A stretch of 64,000 bases of DNA. Origin: Elusimicrobiota bacterium (GTDB lineage: Bacteria; Elusimicrobiota; Elusimicrobia; UBA1565). Numbering within the stretch: position 1 is the first letter of the stretch; each line of letters opens with the position of its first letter. Shown one piece after another: positions 49,359 through 57,594 of the stretch. The position numbers were made by a program, and so were the translations under genes. Location: assembly GCA_041660925.1 (NCBI GenBank), contig JBAZVI010000010.1, positions 1-64,000 on the forward strand, written 5' to 3'. A model generated the notes under the pieces. That model saw nothing but the letters and a program-made list of their open reading frames with translations. It was not told the DNA's origin and ran no database searches.

Positions 49359-49649
49359 AGGAGTCCGTCCGAGTAATAGCGTATTCCCCGGAGGCCCTCA
49401 GCCTGAGTCGTGCGCAAGGCGCGACGAGCGAGCATAGCGCCGCTATGTGAGCGAGGAGCAACGCGGCGCACGACCGGGATGGGGCCTCCCGCTCCGCCCC
49501 ATCTCCTCGTAGGAGGAGCGGGTCGCGCGCTATCGGGCTGCGCCTTCGTCGTTCGTCGCTTACGATGCCCTGCATCGCCGCGCTCCTCTCTCCTCGGCTC
49601 GCTCCAACAGCGCGCGACCGGAGAACACGCTATTACTCGGACGGACTCC
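49359..49649 (+). repeat. Dispersed 291-bp repeat, copy 3
   Basis: Ends AGGAGTCCGTCCGAGTAATAGCG and, at the right, GCTATTACTCGGACGGACTCC. Internal hairpins at 49433-49447 (CATAGC/GCTATG), 49488-49522 (CCCGCTCC/GGAGCGGG) and 49563-49577 (CGATGC/GCATCG) match those of copy 2 in place but not in sequence. The left end is 2 bp from the XRE start. It fills most of the 401-bp gap 49357-49757; the remainder holds the promoter of the receiver gene and no other gene. Confidence 0.9.
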
Positions 49650-49722
49650 AGGGCGTGATTCTATAGCAAACAGGGGGCAGGGGACAGATTCCAAAGGGTG
49701 TGAACGAAAAAACCCTGTAGTA

Positions 49723-49751
49723 TTGACCGAACAGGACAATCATGCTATCCT
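49723..49751 (+). promoter_or_regulatory. Sigma-70-type promoter, near-leaderless
   Basis: TTGACC (49723-49728), a 17-bp spacer, TATCCT (49746-49751), then 6 nt to the ATG at 49758. Confidence 0.7.
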
Positions 49752-49757
49752 GGGGGT

Positions 49758-50093
49758 ATGCTCGCCTATGTGCTCGACGACGATCCCGCCCAGCTCTGCC
49801 TCGCCTCGCGGATGCTCGTACGGCTGGGCTGGGAGACGAGGGGGGCGCCGGACTGCGATTCCCTCCATCGGCTGTGCGCGCAGACGCCGCCGGACCTGGC
49901 GCTCTGCGACGTGAACGTGGGGAGGGAGGACGGCATCGAGTTCTGCCGGAAGCTCCGGGAACTCTGTCCGTCCATGCGCTGCGTCATCATGAGCGGGGAC
50001 CCGGAGAACGAGGAGCGCGCGGTCCGCGCGGGCTTCCGCGTCTTCCTTCGCAAGCCCTTCGCGCTGGAAGACCTCGCGCAGCTAGTCCAATAG
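49758..50093 (+). CDS. Stand-alone response regulator receiver protein
   Basis: 111 residues, a single REC domain with no output domain. Acidic pocket DDD (residues 7-9), phospho-acceptor D51 in LALCDVNVGREDG, S79 in VIMSGDPENEE, and K99 in FLRKPF are all present, so phosphorylation is expected. CheY- or Spo0F-like single-domain proteins relay phosphate or bind partners. No histidine kinase is in the window. It meets the minus-strand SDR gene with a 12-bp overlap of the coding ends. Confidence 0.88.
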   Translation: MLAYVLDDDPAQLCLASRMLVRLGWETRGAPDCDSLHRLCAQTPPDLALCDVNVGREDGIEFCRKLRELCPSMRCVIMSGDPENEERAVRAGFRVFLRKPFALEDLAQLVQ

Positions 50094-50807
50094 AGAGGCG
50101 GCCCAGGCGAGCGGACCCCACCAGCCCGGGACGTAGACGACGCTCTCTCCCCGGGAGAGGCCGGAGCGCAGGGCGCGGCAGGCCTCGTCGAGCGGGGTCA
50201 CGCGCGGCGGGACCTTCACCATGCCCCAAGGGCGGATGCGCTCGGAGAGCTCGGTGCGCACGAAGGCGGGGCGCACCTCGGTGACGGTGATGGGGAAGCC
50301 GCTCTCCTTGGCGCGTCGGCGCAGGCCGCGCAGATAGAGCGACATGTAGGTCTTGGAGGCGGCGTAGGCGGGGGCCTCGGGGTCCCCGCGGCCGACGGAG
50401 ACGGTGGTGAGCGCGGCGAGGTGGCCGCCCCCGGCCTCGACGAAGCGGCGCCAGGCGAGGTTCGCGGCCGCGGTGAAGCCGAGCACGTTGACCGCGAGTT
50501 CCTCGCGCTCGAGCTCCCAATCGAGCTCGGGGTCGTGCGCGGTATGCCCGGCGGCGATCACGAAGAGCGAGCACCCGCCGAGCCCGTCGAGCAGGGATTC
50601 GAGCGCGGCGCGCGCCTCGTCCGGTCGGGCGAGGTCGAGGACGCAGGGCACGGCACGCGCGCCGTGCGCGGCCCGGAGCTCCTCGAGGCGCTCGCGGCGG
50701 CGGGCGCAGACGCCCACGGTCCAGCCCTCGGCGAGGAGGAGCTCGGAGAGCCCCCGCCCCATGCCGGAGCTCGCGCCGACCACGACCGCGGTGCGTTCGG
50801 AAGTCAT
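50082..50807 (-). CDS. Short-chain dehydrogenase/reductase
   Basis: 241 residues. TAVVVGASSGMGRGLSELLL is the classical GxxxGxG NAD(P) motif; an Arg-rich CARRRERLEEL after the second strand suggests NADP. LFVIAAGHTAH is the NNAG position, ALTTVSVGRG gives the catalytic Ser, and YAASK gives Tyr and Lys. The C-terminus (GWWGPLAWAASLLD) is hydrophobic. Transcribed alone. Substrate unknown. Confidence 0.88.
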   Translation of the reverse strand: MTSERTAVVVGASSGMGRGLSELLLAEGWTVGVCARRRERLEELRAAHGARAVPCVLDLARPDEARAALESLLDGLGGCSLFVIAAGHTAHDPELDWELEREELAVNVLGFTAAANLAWRRFVEAGGGHLAALTTVSVGRGDPEAPAYAASKTYMSLYLRGLRRRAKESGFPITVTEVRPAFVRTELSERIRPWGMVKVPPRVTPLDEACRALRSGLSRGESVVYVPGWWGPLAWAASLLD

Positions 50808-50813
50808 GTAGGG

Positions 50814-50822
50814 ATTGTAGCA
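50814..50822 (-). promoter_or_regulatory. Extended -10 promoter, near-leaderless
   Basis: TGCTACAAT on the minus strand (TGN plus TACAAT) ends 6 nt before the ATG at 50807. An extended -10 can work without a -35 box, and none is seen. Confidence 0.6.
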
Positions 50823-50836
50823 ATACGTATCCCTAT

Positions 50837-50853
50837 GCGCGCGCGCGCGCGCG
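50837..50853. repeat. (GC)n dinucleotide run
   Basis: 17 bp of alternating G and C between two divergent promoters. Such runs can form Z-DNA and change length by slippage. Confidence 0.8.
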
Positions 50854-50856
50854 AAA

Positions 50857-50865
50857 TGGCATAAT
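50857..50865 (+). promoter_or_regulatory. Extended -10 promoter of the 50.9-60.7 kb operon
   Basis: TGGCATAAT (TGN plus CATAAT). The start of transcription would be near 50872, leaving a leader of about 24 nt before the ATG at 50896. The (GC)n run lies in the -35 region. Confidence 0.5.
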
Positions 50866-50895
50866 CAACACACGCGGGCCCGCCCCGCCGCCGAG

Positions 50896-51966
50896 ATGAC
50901 GAGCGTCCATCCCATCCATCGCGCCTCCTACGCCCTGCGCCGCGTCTTCCGGCGGTTCTACGGCCACCCCGTCTTCGTCTTCCTCCTGCGCCTCTATTTC
51001 CGGCATATCCTCGGGCTTCTCCGCCTCTTCTCGCCGCTCTTCGGCGCGACCGCGGTCTTCTCGGTGACCTACCGCTGCCAGTGCAGCTGCGTGCACTGCG
51101 GCGCGGGCCTCTTCCGCAAGGACGCGCAGCGCGAGCTGACCCCCGAGGAGGTCCGCGCCTTCATCGACGATCTCGCGCGCCTGGGGGCCTCCGGCATCCA
51201 CTTCTTCGGCGGAGAGCCGCTCGTCGCCCCCGGCATCGTCGACTACGTGCGCCACGCGAAGGCGAAGGGGCTCTTCGCCTCGCTCGACTCCAACGGGCTG
51301 CGCCTCGACGAGGCGATGGTCCTCGAGCTCCAGGGCGCCGGCATCGACCTCCTGCGCGTGAGCATCGACAGCCCCGACGCGGCGACGCACGACCGCCTGC
51401 GCGGGGTGGCCGGCACCTTCGAGAAGGCCCTCGAGGCCCTGCGGGCCTGCGTGCGCCACGGCGTGCCCTGCTTCATGTCGCTCTACGCGACCCGCGAGAA
51501 CCTCGCCGACGGGACCCTGCGGCGCTCCATCGCGCTGGCGCGCTCCATCGGCGCGCGGGTCCGCATCCTCTCGGCGATCCAGACGGGCAAGTGGATCGGC
51601 CGCGAGGGCATCGGACTCTCCGGGGCGGAGCTCAAGGAGCTGCGCTCGCTGCTCGACCCGGACTGGGTCTGCTGGGAGACCGAGTTCCTCAACAGCGCCG
51701 AGGTCCCTTTCTGGTGCAACTCGATGATCCGCAACAAGTTCGACGTCTCCGCCTACGGCGACGTGATGGCCTGCTGCTACATGCCGCTGACCTTCGGCAA
51801 CATCCGCGAGGAGCCGCTCGAGAAGGTCGTGCACCGGATGTGGCGCTCGGAGCTCTTCGCGAGCCATCAGGAGCACTTCGACTGCCCCATGAACGATCCG
51901 CGCTTCATGGAGCGCTACGGGGAGAAGCTCCGCGCCGCCGGCGGGTGCGGAGCGCGCGGGGAGTGA
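50896..51966 (+). CDS. Radical SAM/SPASM protein, 'LTYRC.C.C.HC' family (e)
   Basis: 356 residues. Aromatic/basic lead (FRRFYGHPVFVFLLRLYFRH) with a hydrophobic stretch, VTYRCQCSCVHC (C61, C65, C68), FFGGEPLVAPGIVDYV, LDSNGLRLDEAM, then VPFWCNSMIRN, SAYGDVMACCYMPLTFGNIR and CPMNDPRFMERYG. Closest in pattern to the proteins at 47829 and 28843. First gene of the operon; a 63-bp gap follows with GGAGG before the next GTG. Confidence 0.87.
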   Translation: MTSVHPIHRASYALRRVFRRFYGHPVFVFLLRLYFRHILGLLRLFSPLFGATAVFSVTYRCQCSCVHCGAGLFRKDAQRELTPEEVRAFIDDLARLGASGIHFFGGEPLVAPGIVDYVRHAKAKGLFASLDSNGLRLDEAMVLELQGAGIDLLRVSIDSPDAATHDRLRGVAGTFEKALEALRACVRHGVPCFMSLYATRENLADGTLRRSIALARSIGARVRILSAIQTGKWIGREGIGLSGAELKELRSLLDPDWVCWETEFLNSAEVPFWCNSMIRNKFDVSAYGDVMACCYMPLTFGNIREEPLEKVVHRMWRSELFASHQEHFDCPMNDPRFMERYGEKLRAAGGCGARGE

Positions 51967-52029
51967 AGCGCCCGGCGGCCGTCCCGCCGCGGCGCGTCGT
52001 GGCCGTTCCGAAACCCTTGGGAGGCGCTC

Positions 52030-53055
52030 GTGCGTAGAGACGCCGCCGCTGAGCCGGTCGAGATCGCCCTGGACCTCACGTACCGCTGCAACCAGTCCTG
52101 CCGCTTCTGCTTCCTGCCCGACAACCCCGCGCTCAAGCGCGGCCGGGGGGAGCTGACGCTCCCGCGCTGGAAGGCGCTCGTCGACGCCTTCGCGGGTCGT
52201 CCCCGCACCTTCCTTCTGACGGGGGGAGAGCCGCTGCTGCGCCGCGACCTGCCCGCCCTCATCGAGTACATCAAGAGCCGCGGGCACCGCGCCGTGCTGA
52301 GCACCAACGGCACCCTCCTCGACGAGAAGACCGCCGTCCGGCTCGTCGAGGCGGGGGTCGACGAGGTCGCGGTCTCCCTGCACGGCGACCGGTCGATCCA
52401 TGACCATTACACGCGCCGCAGGGGCTCCTACGACAAGGCCATCGTCGGCCTGCGCTGCATGCTGCGCGCGCGCGCGGGCACCGAGACGCGCGCCGTCGTC
52501 CGCTGCACGATCCACCCGGGCAACCACCGCGTCCTCCACCGCCTCGCCCGCTCGCTCGTCGCGCTCAAGCCCGACGGGATCTCCTTCGGCCACCTCGAGT
52601 ACTGCACGCGCGGAGCGCTGACGCTCAGCGCGAAGGCCGTGCGCGACTGCAAGGCGGGGAAGGTCTCCCTGCGCCCTTCGGAGGGCCGCGCCAAGGGCAT
52701 CGACCCGCGCGTCGTCTGCGAGCAGGTCGCGCGCATCAGCTCGCTCGGGCGCCGCGACGTCGCCTTCTACCCGGATCTCGACGACTCCGGCATCCTGCGC
52801 TGGTACGACCCGAAGCTCCCCTCCGAGCGCCGCGGCGGCTGTCCGGCGCAGTGGGGCAGCCTGTGGCTGTCTCCCGCCGGAGAGGTGCTCACCTGCCAGC
52901 CATTGGCCCTGCCGATGGGGAGCGGGAAGGGCGCCGCGTGGCGCGCGTCCTGGGAAGGCGCGCGCTACCGCCGCTTCCGCGAGGCCCTGCGCGGCATGGG
53001 AGGCTGCCTTCCCATGTGCGCGCGCTGCGGACGCGAACAAGGGGAGCGCGCGTGA
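52030..53055 (+). CDS. Radical SAM/SPASM protein
   Basis: 341 residues from GTG with GGAGG 6 nt upstream. CNQSCRFC (C20, C24, C27), LTGGEPLLRRDLPALIEYIK, LSTNGTLLDE, and C-terminal cysteines GGCPAQWGSLWLSPAGEVLT, CQPLA and GGCLPMCARC. The start of the motif region (LDLTYRCNQSC) and the SPASM-type end resemble peptide-modifying proteins such as PqqE and AlbA. The stop overlaps the deacetylase GTG. Confidence 0.86.
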   Translation: MRRDAAAEPVEIALDLTYRCNQSCRFCFLPDNPALKRGRGELTLPRWKALVDAFAGRPRTFLLTGGEPLLRRDLPALIEYIKSRGHRAVLSTNGTLLDEKTAVRLVEAGVDEVAVSLHGDRSIHDHYTRRRGSYDKAIVGLRCMLRARAGTETRAVVRCTIHPGNHRVLHRLARSLVALKPDGISFGHLEYCTRGALTLSAKAVRDCKAGKVSLRPSEGRAKGIDPRVVCEQVARISSLGRRDVAFYPDLDDSGILRWYDPKLPSERRGGCPAQWGSLWLSPAGEVLTCQPLALPMGSGKGAAWRASWEGARYRRFREALRGMGGCLPMCARCGREQGERA

Positions 53056-53894
53056 ACGCGGAGGCCCCCGCCCGGACCCGGCCGGAGGCCGGGCGCGGGA
53101 ACGCGGCCTGCGCGCTGAGCGTCGACGTCGAGGAATGGTGCCAGACGGTGCTCTTCGAGGGCGGGCCGCGCGACGACGGAGCGCGCACCCGCCTGCCGGA
53201 GAGCGTCTCCGGGCTCCTCGCCCTCCTCGAGCGCCGCGGCGTGAAAGCCACCTTCTTCTTCGTCGGCGCGCTCGTCGAGAAGTACCCGGAGACCGTGCTC
53301 CTCGTCGCCGCGCGCGGGCACGAACTCGCCAGCCACGGCTGGCGCCACCGCCTCGTCCACCGCATGGGCGCCGCCGAGTTCGAGGAGGACGTGCGCCGCT
53401 CCGTCGAAGCCCTGCGCCGGGTCTCCGGCGCCGAGGTCGTCGGCTACCGCGCGCCCACCTGGTCGCTGGGCCGGCACAAGGCGCTGGCCGCGGCGCTGCT
53501 CCCGCGGCTCGGGCTGCGCTACGACTCGAGCCTCTACCCTCTCGGCTTCCGGCCCGACGCCGAGCGCTTCCCGCGGACGCTCCCCGGCGGCCTCCTCGAG
53601 TTCCCGCCCTCGACCTTCCGCCTCCTCGGGGCGAACCTCCCTTTCGCCGGCGGGACCTTCCTGCGCTGCGCGCCCACCGGCTTCATCCTCGAGCGTCTGC
53701 GCGCCCTGCGCGCCGCCGGCCGGCCGGTCCACGCCTTCGCGCACAGCTGGGAGCTCGAGGGCCCGGCGCCCGAGGGCCTGCCGGCGTGGAAGCGCTGGGT
53801 CCAGTACGGGAACGTCGCGGGCGTGCGCGGCAAGCTCGAGGCCCTGCTCGAGGCCTTCCCTTTCTCTCCCGTGAGGGAGTGCCTCGGGCTATGA
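53052..53894 (+). CDS. Polysaccharide deacetylase (NodB-like, exosortase-locus type)
   Basis: 280 residues from GTG. ALSVDVEEWCQTV gives the DVEEW metal-site start, KATFFFVGALVEKYPETVLL and GHELASHGWRHRLVHRM the H.xxH site, and VVGYRAPTWSLGRHKALAAA the motif 3 segment. The SVDVEEW/GYRAP pattern is that of deacetylases found in PEP-CTERM/XrtA-type polysaccharide loci. It would remove N-acetyl groups from a glycan. No signal peptide, so it probably acts in the cytoplasm. Overlaps its neighbours. Confidence 0.85.
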   Translation: MNAEAPARTRPEAGRGNAACALSVDVEEWCQTVLFEGGPRDDGARTRLPESVSGLLALLERRGVKATFFFVGALVEKYPETVLLVAARGHELASHGWRHRLVHRMGAAEFEEDVRRSVEALRRVSGAEVVGYRAPTWSLGRHKALAAALLPRLGLRYDSSLYPLGFRPDAERFPRTLPGGLLEFPPSTFRLLGANLPFAGGTFLRCAPTGFILERLRALRAAGRPVHAFAHSWELEGPAPEGLPAWKRWVQYGNVAGVRGKLEALLEAFPFSPVRECLGL

Positions 53895-54802
53895 GCGCGC
53901 GCCGCGTCGACATCAAGGTCGGCTTCCAGTGCAACAACCTCTGCCACTTCTGCGTGCAGGGAGACAAGCGCGACCGCTTCCCCGACCGGCCCCTGCCGCG
54001 CATCCTCGCCGACCTGCGCCGCGCGCGCCGCGAGGGCATCGACGGGGTCGTGTTCACCGGCGGCGAGCCCACGCTGCACCGCGGGCTCCTCGACGCCGTC
54101 GCCGCGGCCCGGACGCTGGGATTTCGCGGCATCCAGATCCAGACCAACGGACGCAGCGCCGCCTACCCCGACTTCTGCCGGCGCCTCAAGGCCGCGGGCG
54201 CGACCGAGTTCTCGCCGGCGCTGCACGGTCCCGACGCGAAGACGCACGACGGCCTCACGCGCGCCCCCGGCAGCTTCAGGCAGACCGTGCAGGGCATCCG
54301 CAACGCCGTCGCCTGCGGGCTCTCCGTCATCACCAACAGCGTCGTGACCTCGAGCAACTACCGCAAGCTCCCCGCGCTGGCCCGCCTGCTCGTGGGTCTC
54401 GGCGTGCGCCAGTACCAGTTCGCCTTCATCCACATCGTCGGGCGGGCCTGGGAGAACCGGAGCTGGATCGTCCCGCGCAAGAGCGACGCCATGCCCTTCG
54501 TCCGCAAGGGGCTCGACGTCGGCCTGCGCGCCGGGGTCCGCTGCTACACCGAGGCCATCCCCTACTGCCTGATGAAGGGCTATGAGGCGTGCGTCGCCGA
54601 ACGCATCATCCCCGACGGCCCCGTCGTGGACGCCGAGGAGACGCTCAAGAGCTTCCGCGCCTATCGGCAGGCGCACGGCAAGGCCAAGCGAGCCGAGTGC
54701 CGACGCTGCCGCTGGGACCCGGTCTGCGAGGGCCCCTGGAAGGAGTACCCGGAGATCCACGGCTGGGACGAGTTCGTCCCGGTGAGGGGGCGCGCGCGAT
54801 GA
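53891..54802 (+). CDS. Radical SAM protein paired with CC/HPC-motif protein 1
   Basis: 303 residues. Cluster motif CNNLCHFC (C14, C18, C21), FTGGEPTLHRGLLDAVAAAR, IQTNGRSAAYPDFCRRLKAA and SPALHGPDAKTHDGLTRAPG. The C-terminus CRRCRWDPVCEGPWKEYPEI forms a short auxiliary-cluster motif also found in the genes at 55721 and 59755. It overlaps the CC/HPC-motif gene that follows (ATGA). These three radical SAM proteins form a subfamily of their own. Confidence 0.86.
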   Translation: MSARRVDIKVGFQCNNLCHFCVQGDKRDRFPDRPLPRILADLRRARREGIDGVVFTGGEPTLHRGLLDAVAAARTLGFRGIQIQTNGRSAAYPDFCRRLKAAGATEFSPALHGPDAKTHDGLTRAPGSFRQTVQGIRNAVACGLSVITNSVVTSSNYRKLPALARLLVGLGVRQYQFAFIHIVGRAWENRSWIVPRKSDAMPFVRKGLDVGLRAGVRCYTEAIPYCLMKGYEACVAERIIPDGPVVDAEETLKSFRAYRQAHGKAKRAECRRCRWDPVCEGPWKEYPEIHGWDEFVPVRGRAR

Positions 54803-55728
54803 GCCTGGGACTCCTCTCGCTGCTCAAGCCCGAGGATCCGCGCTGCTGCGACCTGCTCGGCGTGCTCGCCGGGGTCAAGCCCATGCTCCACGCGAGCGTG
54901 CGCGAGGAGGAGGCGCCGCGCTGGGACGCGCTCTGCCGGCGGCTCTCCCTGCGCCAGGCGCGACCGCTCATGCGCCCGGACCGGGGGACGGCCTTCCAGG
55001 ACGGCGCGCGCATCGTCTTCGTCTCCCGCCGGGAGGGCGTCCTCAAGGCGGGCCTGCGCGCCTGGGCGCTGCCCCGCATCCCCGACAGCAACCGCGCGCT
55101 CGGGCGCCTGCTCGGCTATCCGGAGTGCTGCGTGCGCGCCTATCTGCGCTGGGCGCCGCGGCCGGGGAAGAAGGAGGAGGACCTCGTGCGCGCCCTCGCG
55201 GACCGCACCCCGCGGGCCGACGATCCCCTGCCCTTCCTCCTCAACGACCTCTTCACCTTCGCCTCCACCCCGCTGCGCGCGCAGAGGGGGGAGGACAAGC
55301 TCTACGCGCGCCTCGCGCGCGAGAACCGGGGGGAAGGGACGCTGGAGCGGGGCGTCGTCTCCTGGCACCCCTGCTCCTACCGCTGCGCGCCGAGCCTGCG
55401 CTCCGCGCGGGCCGTCTTCTCGCTCATGAAGCGCTTCTTCCCGGGCGACGCCCGGGCGCTGAGAGCGTTCCTGAGCCGGCCCGTGCTCTACTTCGACCGC
55501 TTCGCCTTCGCGGCGCTCGACGGCGCCCGCTTCTCGCGCGGGGAGCGCGGCGCCCGCGAGGTCCGCTTCTCTTCGGTCGGCGCTCCGCGGGCCCCGCTCC
55601 CGGCCGCCCTGCGGCGGCGCCTGGCCGGCGGGGAGCTTTCCGTCTCCCGCGGCGCCGTGCGCGCGGGAGGCCGCCGGCTGGCCGGGGCCCCGCTGCTGCT
55701 CGACTTCTCGGAGGGAACGGATGCCTGA
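54799..55728 (+). CDS. CC/HPC-motif protein 1 (DUF483-like)
   Basis: 309 residues. Shared landmarks with its two paralogues: CDLLGVLAGVKPML, LLGYPECCVRAYLRW, LPFLLNDLFTF and VSWHPCSYRCAPSLRSA, followed by a small C-terminal beta domain ending LLLDFSEG. The conserved CC and HPC.YRC cysteines look like metal or Fe-S ligands or reactive thiols. GYPECCV reminds me of DUF483 proteins, whose role is unknown. The most diverged of the three copies. The stop overlaps the next radical SAM start by 8 bp. Confidence 0.72.
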   Translation: MSLGLLSLLKPEDPRCCDLLGVLAGVKPMLHASVREEEAPRWDALCRRLSLRQARPLMRPDRGTAFQDGARIVFVSRREGVLKAGLRAWALPRIPDSNRALGRLLGYPECCVRAYLRWAPRPGKKEEDLVRALADRTPRADDPLPFLLNDLFTFASTPLRAQRGEDKLYARLARENRGEGTLERGVVSWHPCSYRCAPSLRSARAVFSLMKRFFPGDARALRAFLSRPVLYFDRFAFAALDGARFSRGERGAREVRFSSVGAPRAPLPAALRRRLAGGELSVSRGAVRAGGRRLAGAPLLLDFSEGTDA

Positions 55729-56626
55729 CATCGCCCTCTGGCACCGCTGCAACAACAACTGCGTGATGTGCACGAACCCCGACGAGTTCTTCGAGGCGGC
55801 GGGGAAGAGCTACACGCTGGCGCGCCAGCGCGAGAAGCTCGAGCGCTACCTCTCCGGGGAGTTCGACGTCTACTTCAAGAACACCCGGCTCGACGACTAC
55901 TTCCTGCTCACGGGCGGGGAGCCGACGCTGCACCCGCAGGTCCTCGAGCTCATGGCCTTCTTCCGGCGCCGCGCCGGCTCGCGCGAGCTGCGCGTGCTCA
56001 GCAACGGCCGGCGCTTCTGCTACCGCGACTTCACCGCCGAGTTCCTGCGACGCGCGGGACGGCCGCTGCTGACGGCGGTCGCGCTGCACGCGGCGACCGC
56101 GCGCGCCCACGACGCGGTGACCCGGGTGCGCGGGAGCTTCGCGCAGACCGCGGCGGGCCTGCGCAACCTCCTCGAGCTGCGCGGCCGCGGCCAGGAGGTC
56201 GAGGTCCGCGTCATCCTGCACGCGAAGACCCTGGCCGGCCTCCCCGCCCTGCTCCGCTTCCTGCGCCGGGGCTTCGGCGACCCCTCGGCGTACCGGCTCA
56301 CGCTCATCTACTTCGAGGTGGAGGGGCAGTCGGAGAAGAACCTCCGGCGCCTCTTCGTCCCGCTCTCCCGCGTCGCGCGCGTCCTCGCGAAGCAGCGGGG
56401 CCTCCTGGCCGCCTTCCCGCGCCTGGAGCTCTACCATTTCCCGCTCTGCGTGCTTGCGGCGGAGCTGCGGCCGAACGCCCGCGTGACCCTGCCGCGCTCC
56501 GACCGCGTCTATCCGCCGGTCTGCCGGCGCTGCCCGGCGAAGAGCCGCTGCTTGGGACTGATGAAGTGGTACGAGGCGCTCCACGGCGACGGGGAGCTTT
56601 CCGCCTTGAAGAGAGGAGAAGCATGA
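55721..56626 (+). CDS. Radical SAM protein paired with CC/HPC-motif protein 2
   Basis: 301 residues. Cluster motif CNNNCVMC (C10, C14, C17), LLTGGEPTLHPQVLELMAFF, LSNGRRFCYRDFTAEFLRRA and ALHAATARAHDAVTRVRGSF. C-terminal CRRCPAKSRCLGLMKWYEAL matches the end motif of the genes at 53891 and 59755. It has a 40-residue insert after the cluster loop (EKLERYLSGEFDVYFKNTRL). Overlaps CC/HPC-motif genes on both sides. Confidence 0.86.
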   Translation: MPDIALWHRCNNNCVMCTNPDEFFEAAGKSYTLARQREKLERYLSGEFDVYFKNTRLDDYFLLTGGEPTLHPQVLELMAFFRRRAGSRELRVLSNGRRFCYRDFTAEFLRRAGRPLLTAVALHAATARAHDAVTRVRGSFAQTAAGLRNLLELRGRGQEVEVRVILHAKTLAGLPALLRFLRRGFGDPSAYRLTLIYFEVEGQSEKNLRRLFVPLSRVARVLAKQRGLLAAFPRLELYHFPLCVLAAELRPNARVTLPRSDRVYPPVCRRCPAKSRCLGLMKWYEALHGDGELSALKRGEA

Positions 56627-57594
56627 AGAAGGCCCTGCGACTCGCCGCGAAGAAGCTCGAGCTGCGCGACTACGACCCGCACCTCTGCGACCTCATGGGG
56701 GTGCTCGCCGGCGTGAAGCCGGTGCTCTACACCGACATCGTCCCCCGCGACGAGCGCTACATCCAGGACCTCTGCCGCGTCTTCAGCCTCCGCTACCGCC
56801 TGCCCGAGCGCGAGAAGGGCCGGCAGTTCCATGCGCAGCGCAAGACGATGGTGCTCATGGGGCGCCGGGACGAGGACCTCCGCGCCGCCGAGGAGAGCTG
56901 GCGCGGGCTCAACGAGCGCGACGCGAAGGTCTCGGCGAAGGCCAACATCGACTGGGGCGTACTGCTCGGCTACCCCGAGTGCTGCGTGAAGGCCTACCTG
57001 CGCTGGCGCACGGGCAGCGGCTGCGGCCGCCGCGGCGGGCACCTGGTGGGAGCCATCGCGGAGGAGACGCCCCTCGGAGGGCCGCTCCCCTTCCTCCTCA
57101 ACAACGTCTTCAACTACTTCTCCCTCATCGGCGCCGGCGCCCGCGACGTCGAGCGCTACCGCCGCTTCATGCGGCTCAACCGCGACAAGGGGCTCGCCGT
57201 CTACAACGCGATCTCCTGGCACCCCTGCCAGTATCGCTGCAAGGAGAGCCTCTACCGGGCCGGCGTCGTCTACGGGCTCATGCGCCACTACTTCCCGGCG
57301 TGGGCGGACGCGATGCGCGAGAAGCTCGCGCGGCCGATGCTCTGTCTGGGCAAGTACGAGTTCGCGGTGTTCTCGACGGCGCGCGCGCGCCGGACCTCCT
57401 CCGGCGGCCTCGAGGTCGAGGTCGGCGAGGTCGCGGAGCCGCGCTCGCTGCTCTCGGCGGCCTTCGCCTCGCGGCTCGTGCGCGCCGGCGGCTTCACCCT
57501 GAAGGGCGGCCGGCTGAGCGTGGCGGGGAAGAAGGTCCCGCTCTCGGAGCCGGCGTACTGGCTGGACTTCCGCGGCCTGCAGGGGGCCGATTGA
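56623..57594 (+). CDS. CC/HPC-motif protein 2 (DUF483-like)
   Basis: 323 residues, with AGAGGAGAA before the ATG. HLCDLMGVLAGVKPVLYTDI, VLLGYPECCVKAYLRWR, GPLPFLLNNVFNYFSLI and ISWHPCQYRCKESLYRAGVV, then YGLMRHYFPAWADAMREKLA, KYEFAVFSTARARR and a C-terminal beta domain (KGGRLSVAGKKVPLSEPAYW, LDFRGLQG). Very similar to copy 3 at 58772. It contains no known nucleotide-binding motif. Being made with a radical SAM partner suggests substrate, scaffold or second enzyme. Confidence 0.74.
   Translation: MKKALRLAAKKLELRDYDPHLCDLMGVLAGVKPVLYTDIVPRDERYIQDLCRVFSLRYRLPEREKGRQFHAQRKTMVLMGRRDEDLRAAEESWRGLNERDAKVSAKANIDWGVLLGYPECCVKAYLRWRTGSGCGRRGGHLVGAIAEETPLGGPLPFLLNNVFNYFSLIGAGARDVERYRRFMRLNRDKGLAVYNAISWHPCQYRCKESLYRAGVVYGLMRHYFPAWADAMREKLARPMLCLGKYEFAVFSTARARRTSSGGLEVEVGEVAEPRSLLSAAFASRLVRAGGFTLKGGRLSVAGKKVPLSEPAYWLDFRGLQGAD

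Noticed and set aside
49359..49649. Target-site duplication around the repeat copies
   Set aside because: No direct repeat is seen in the flanks of either full copy, so transposition is not shown.
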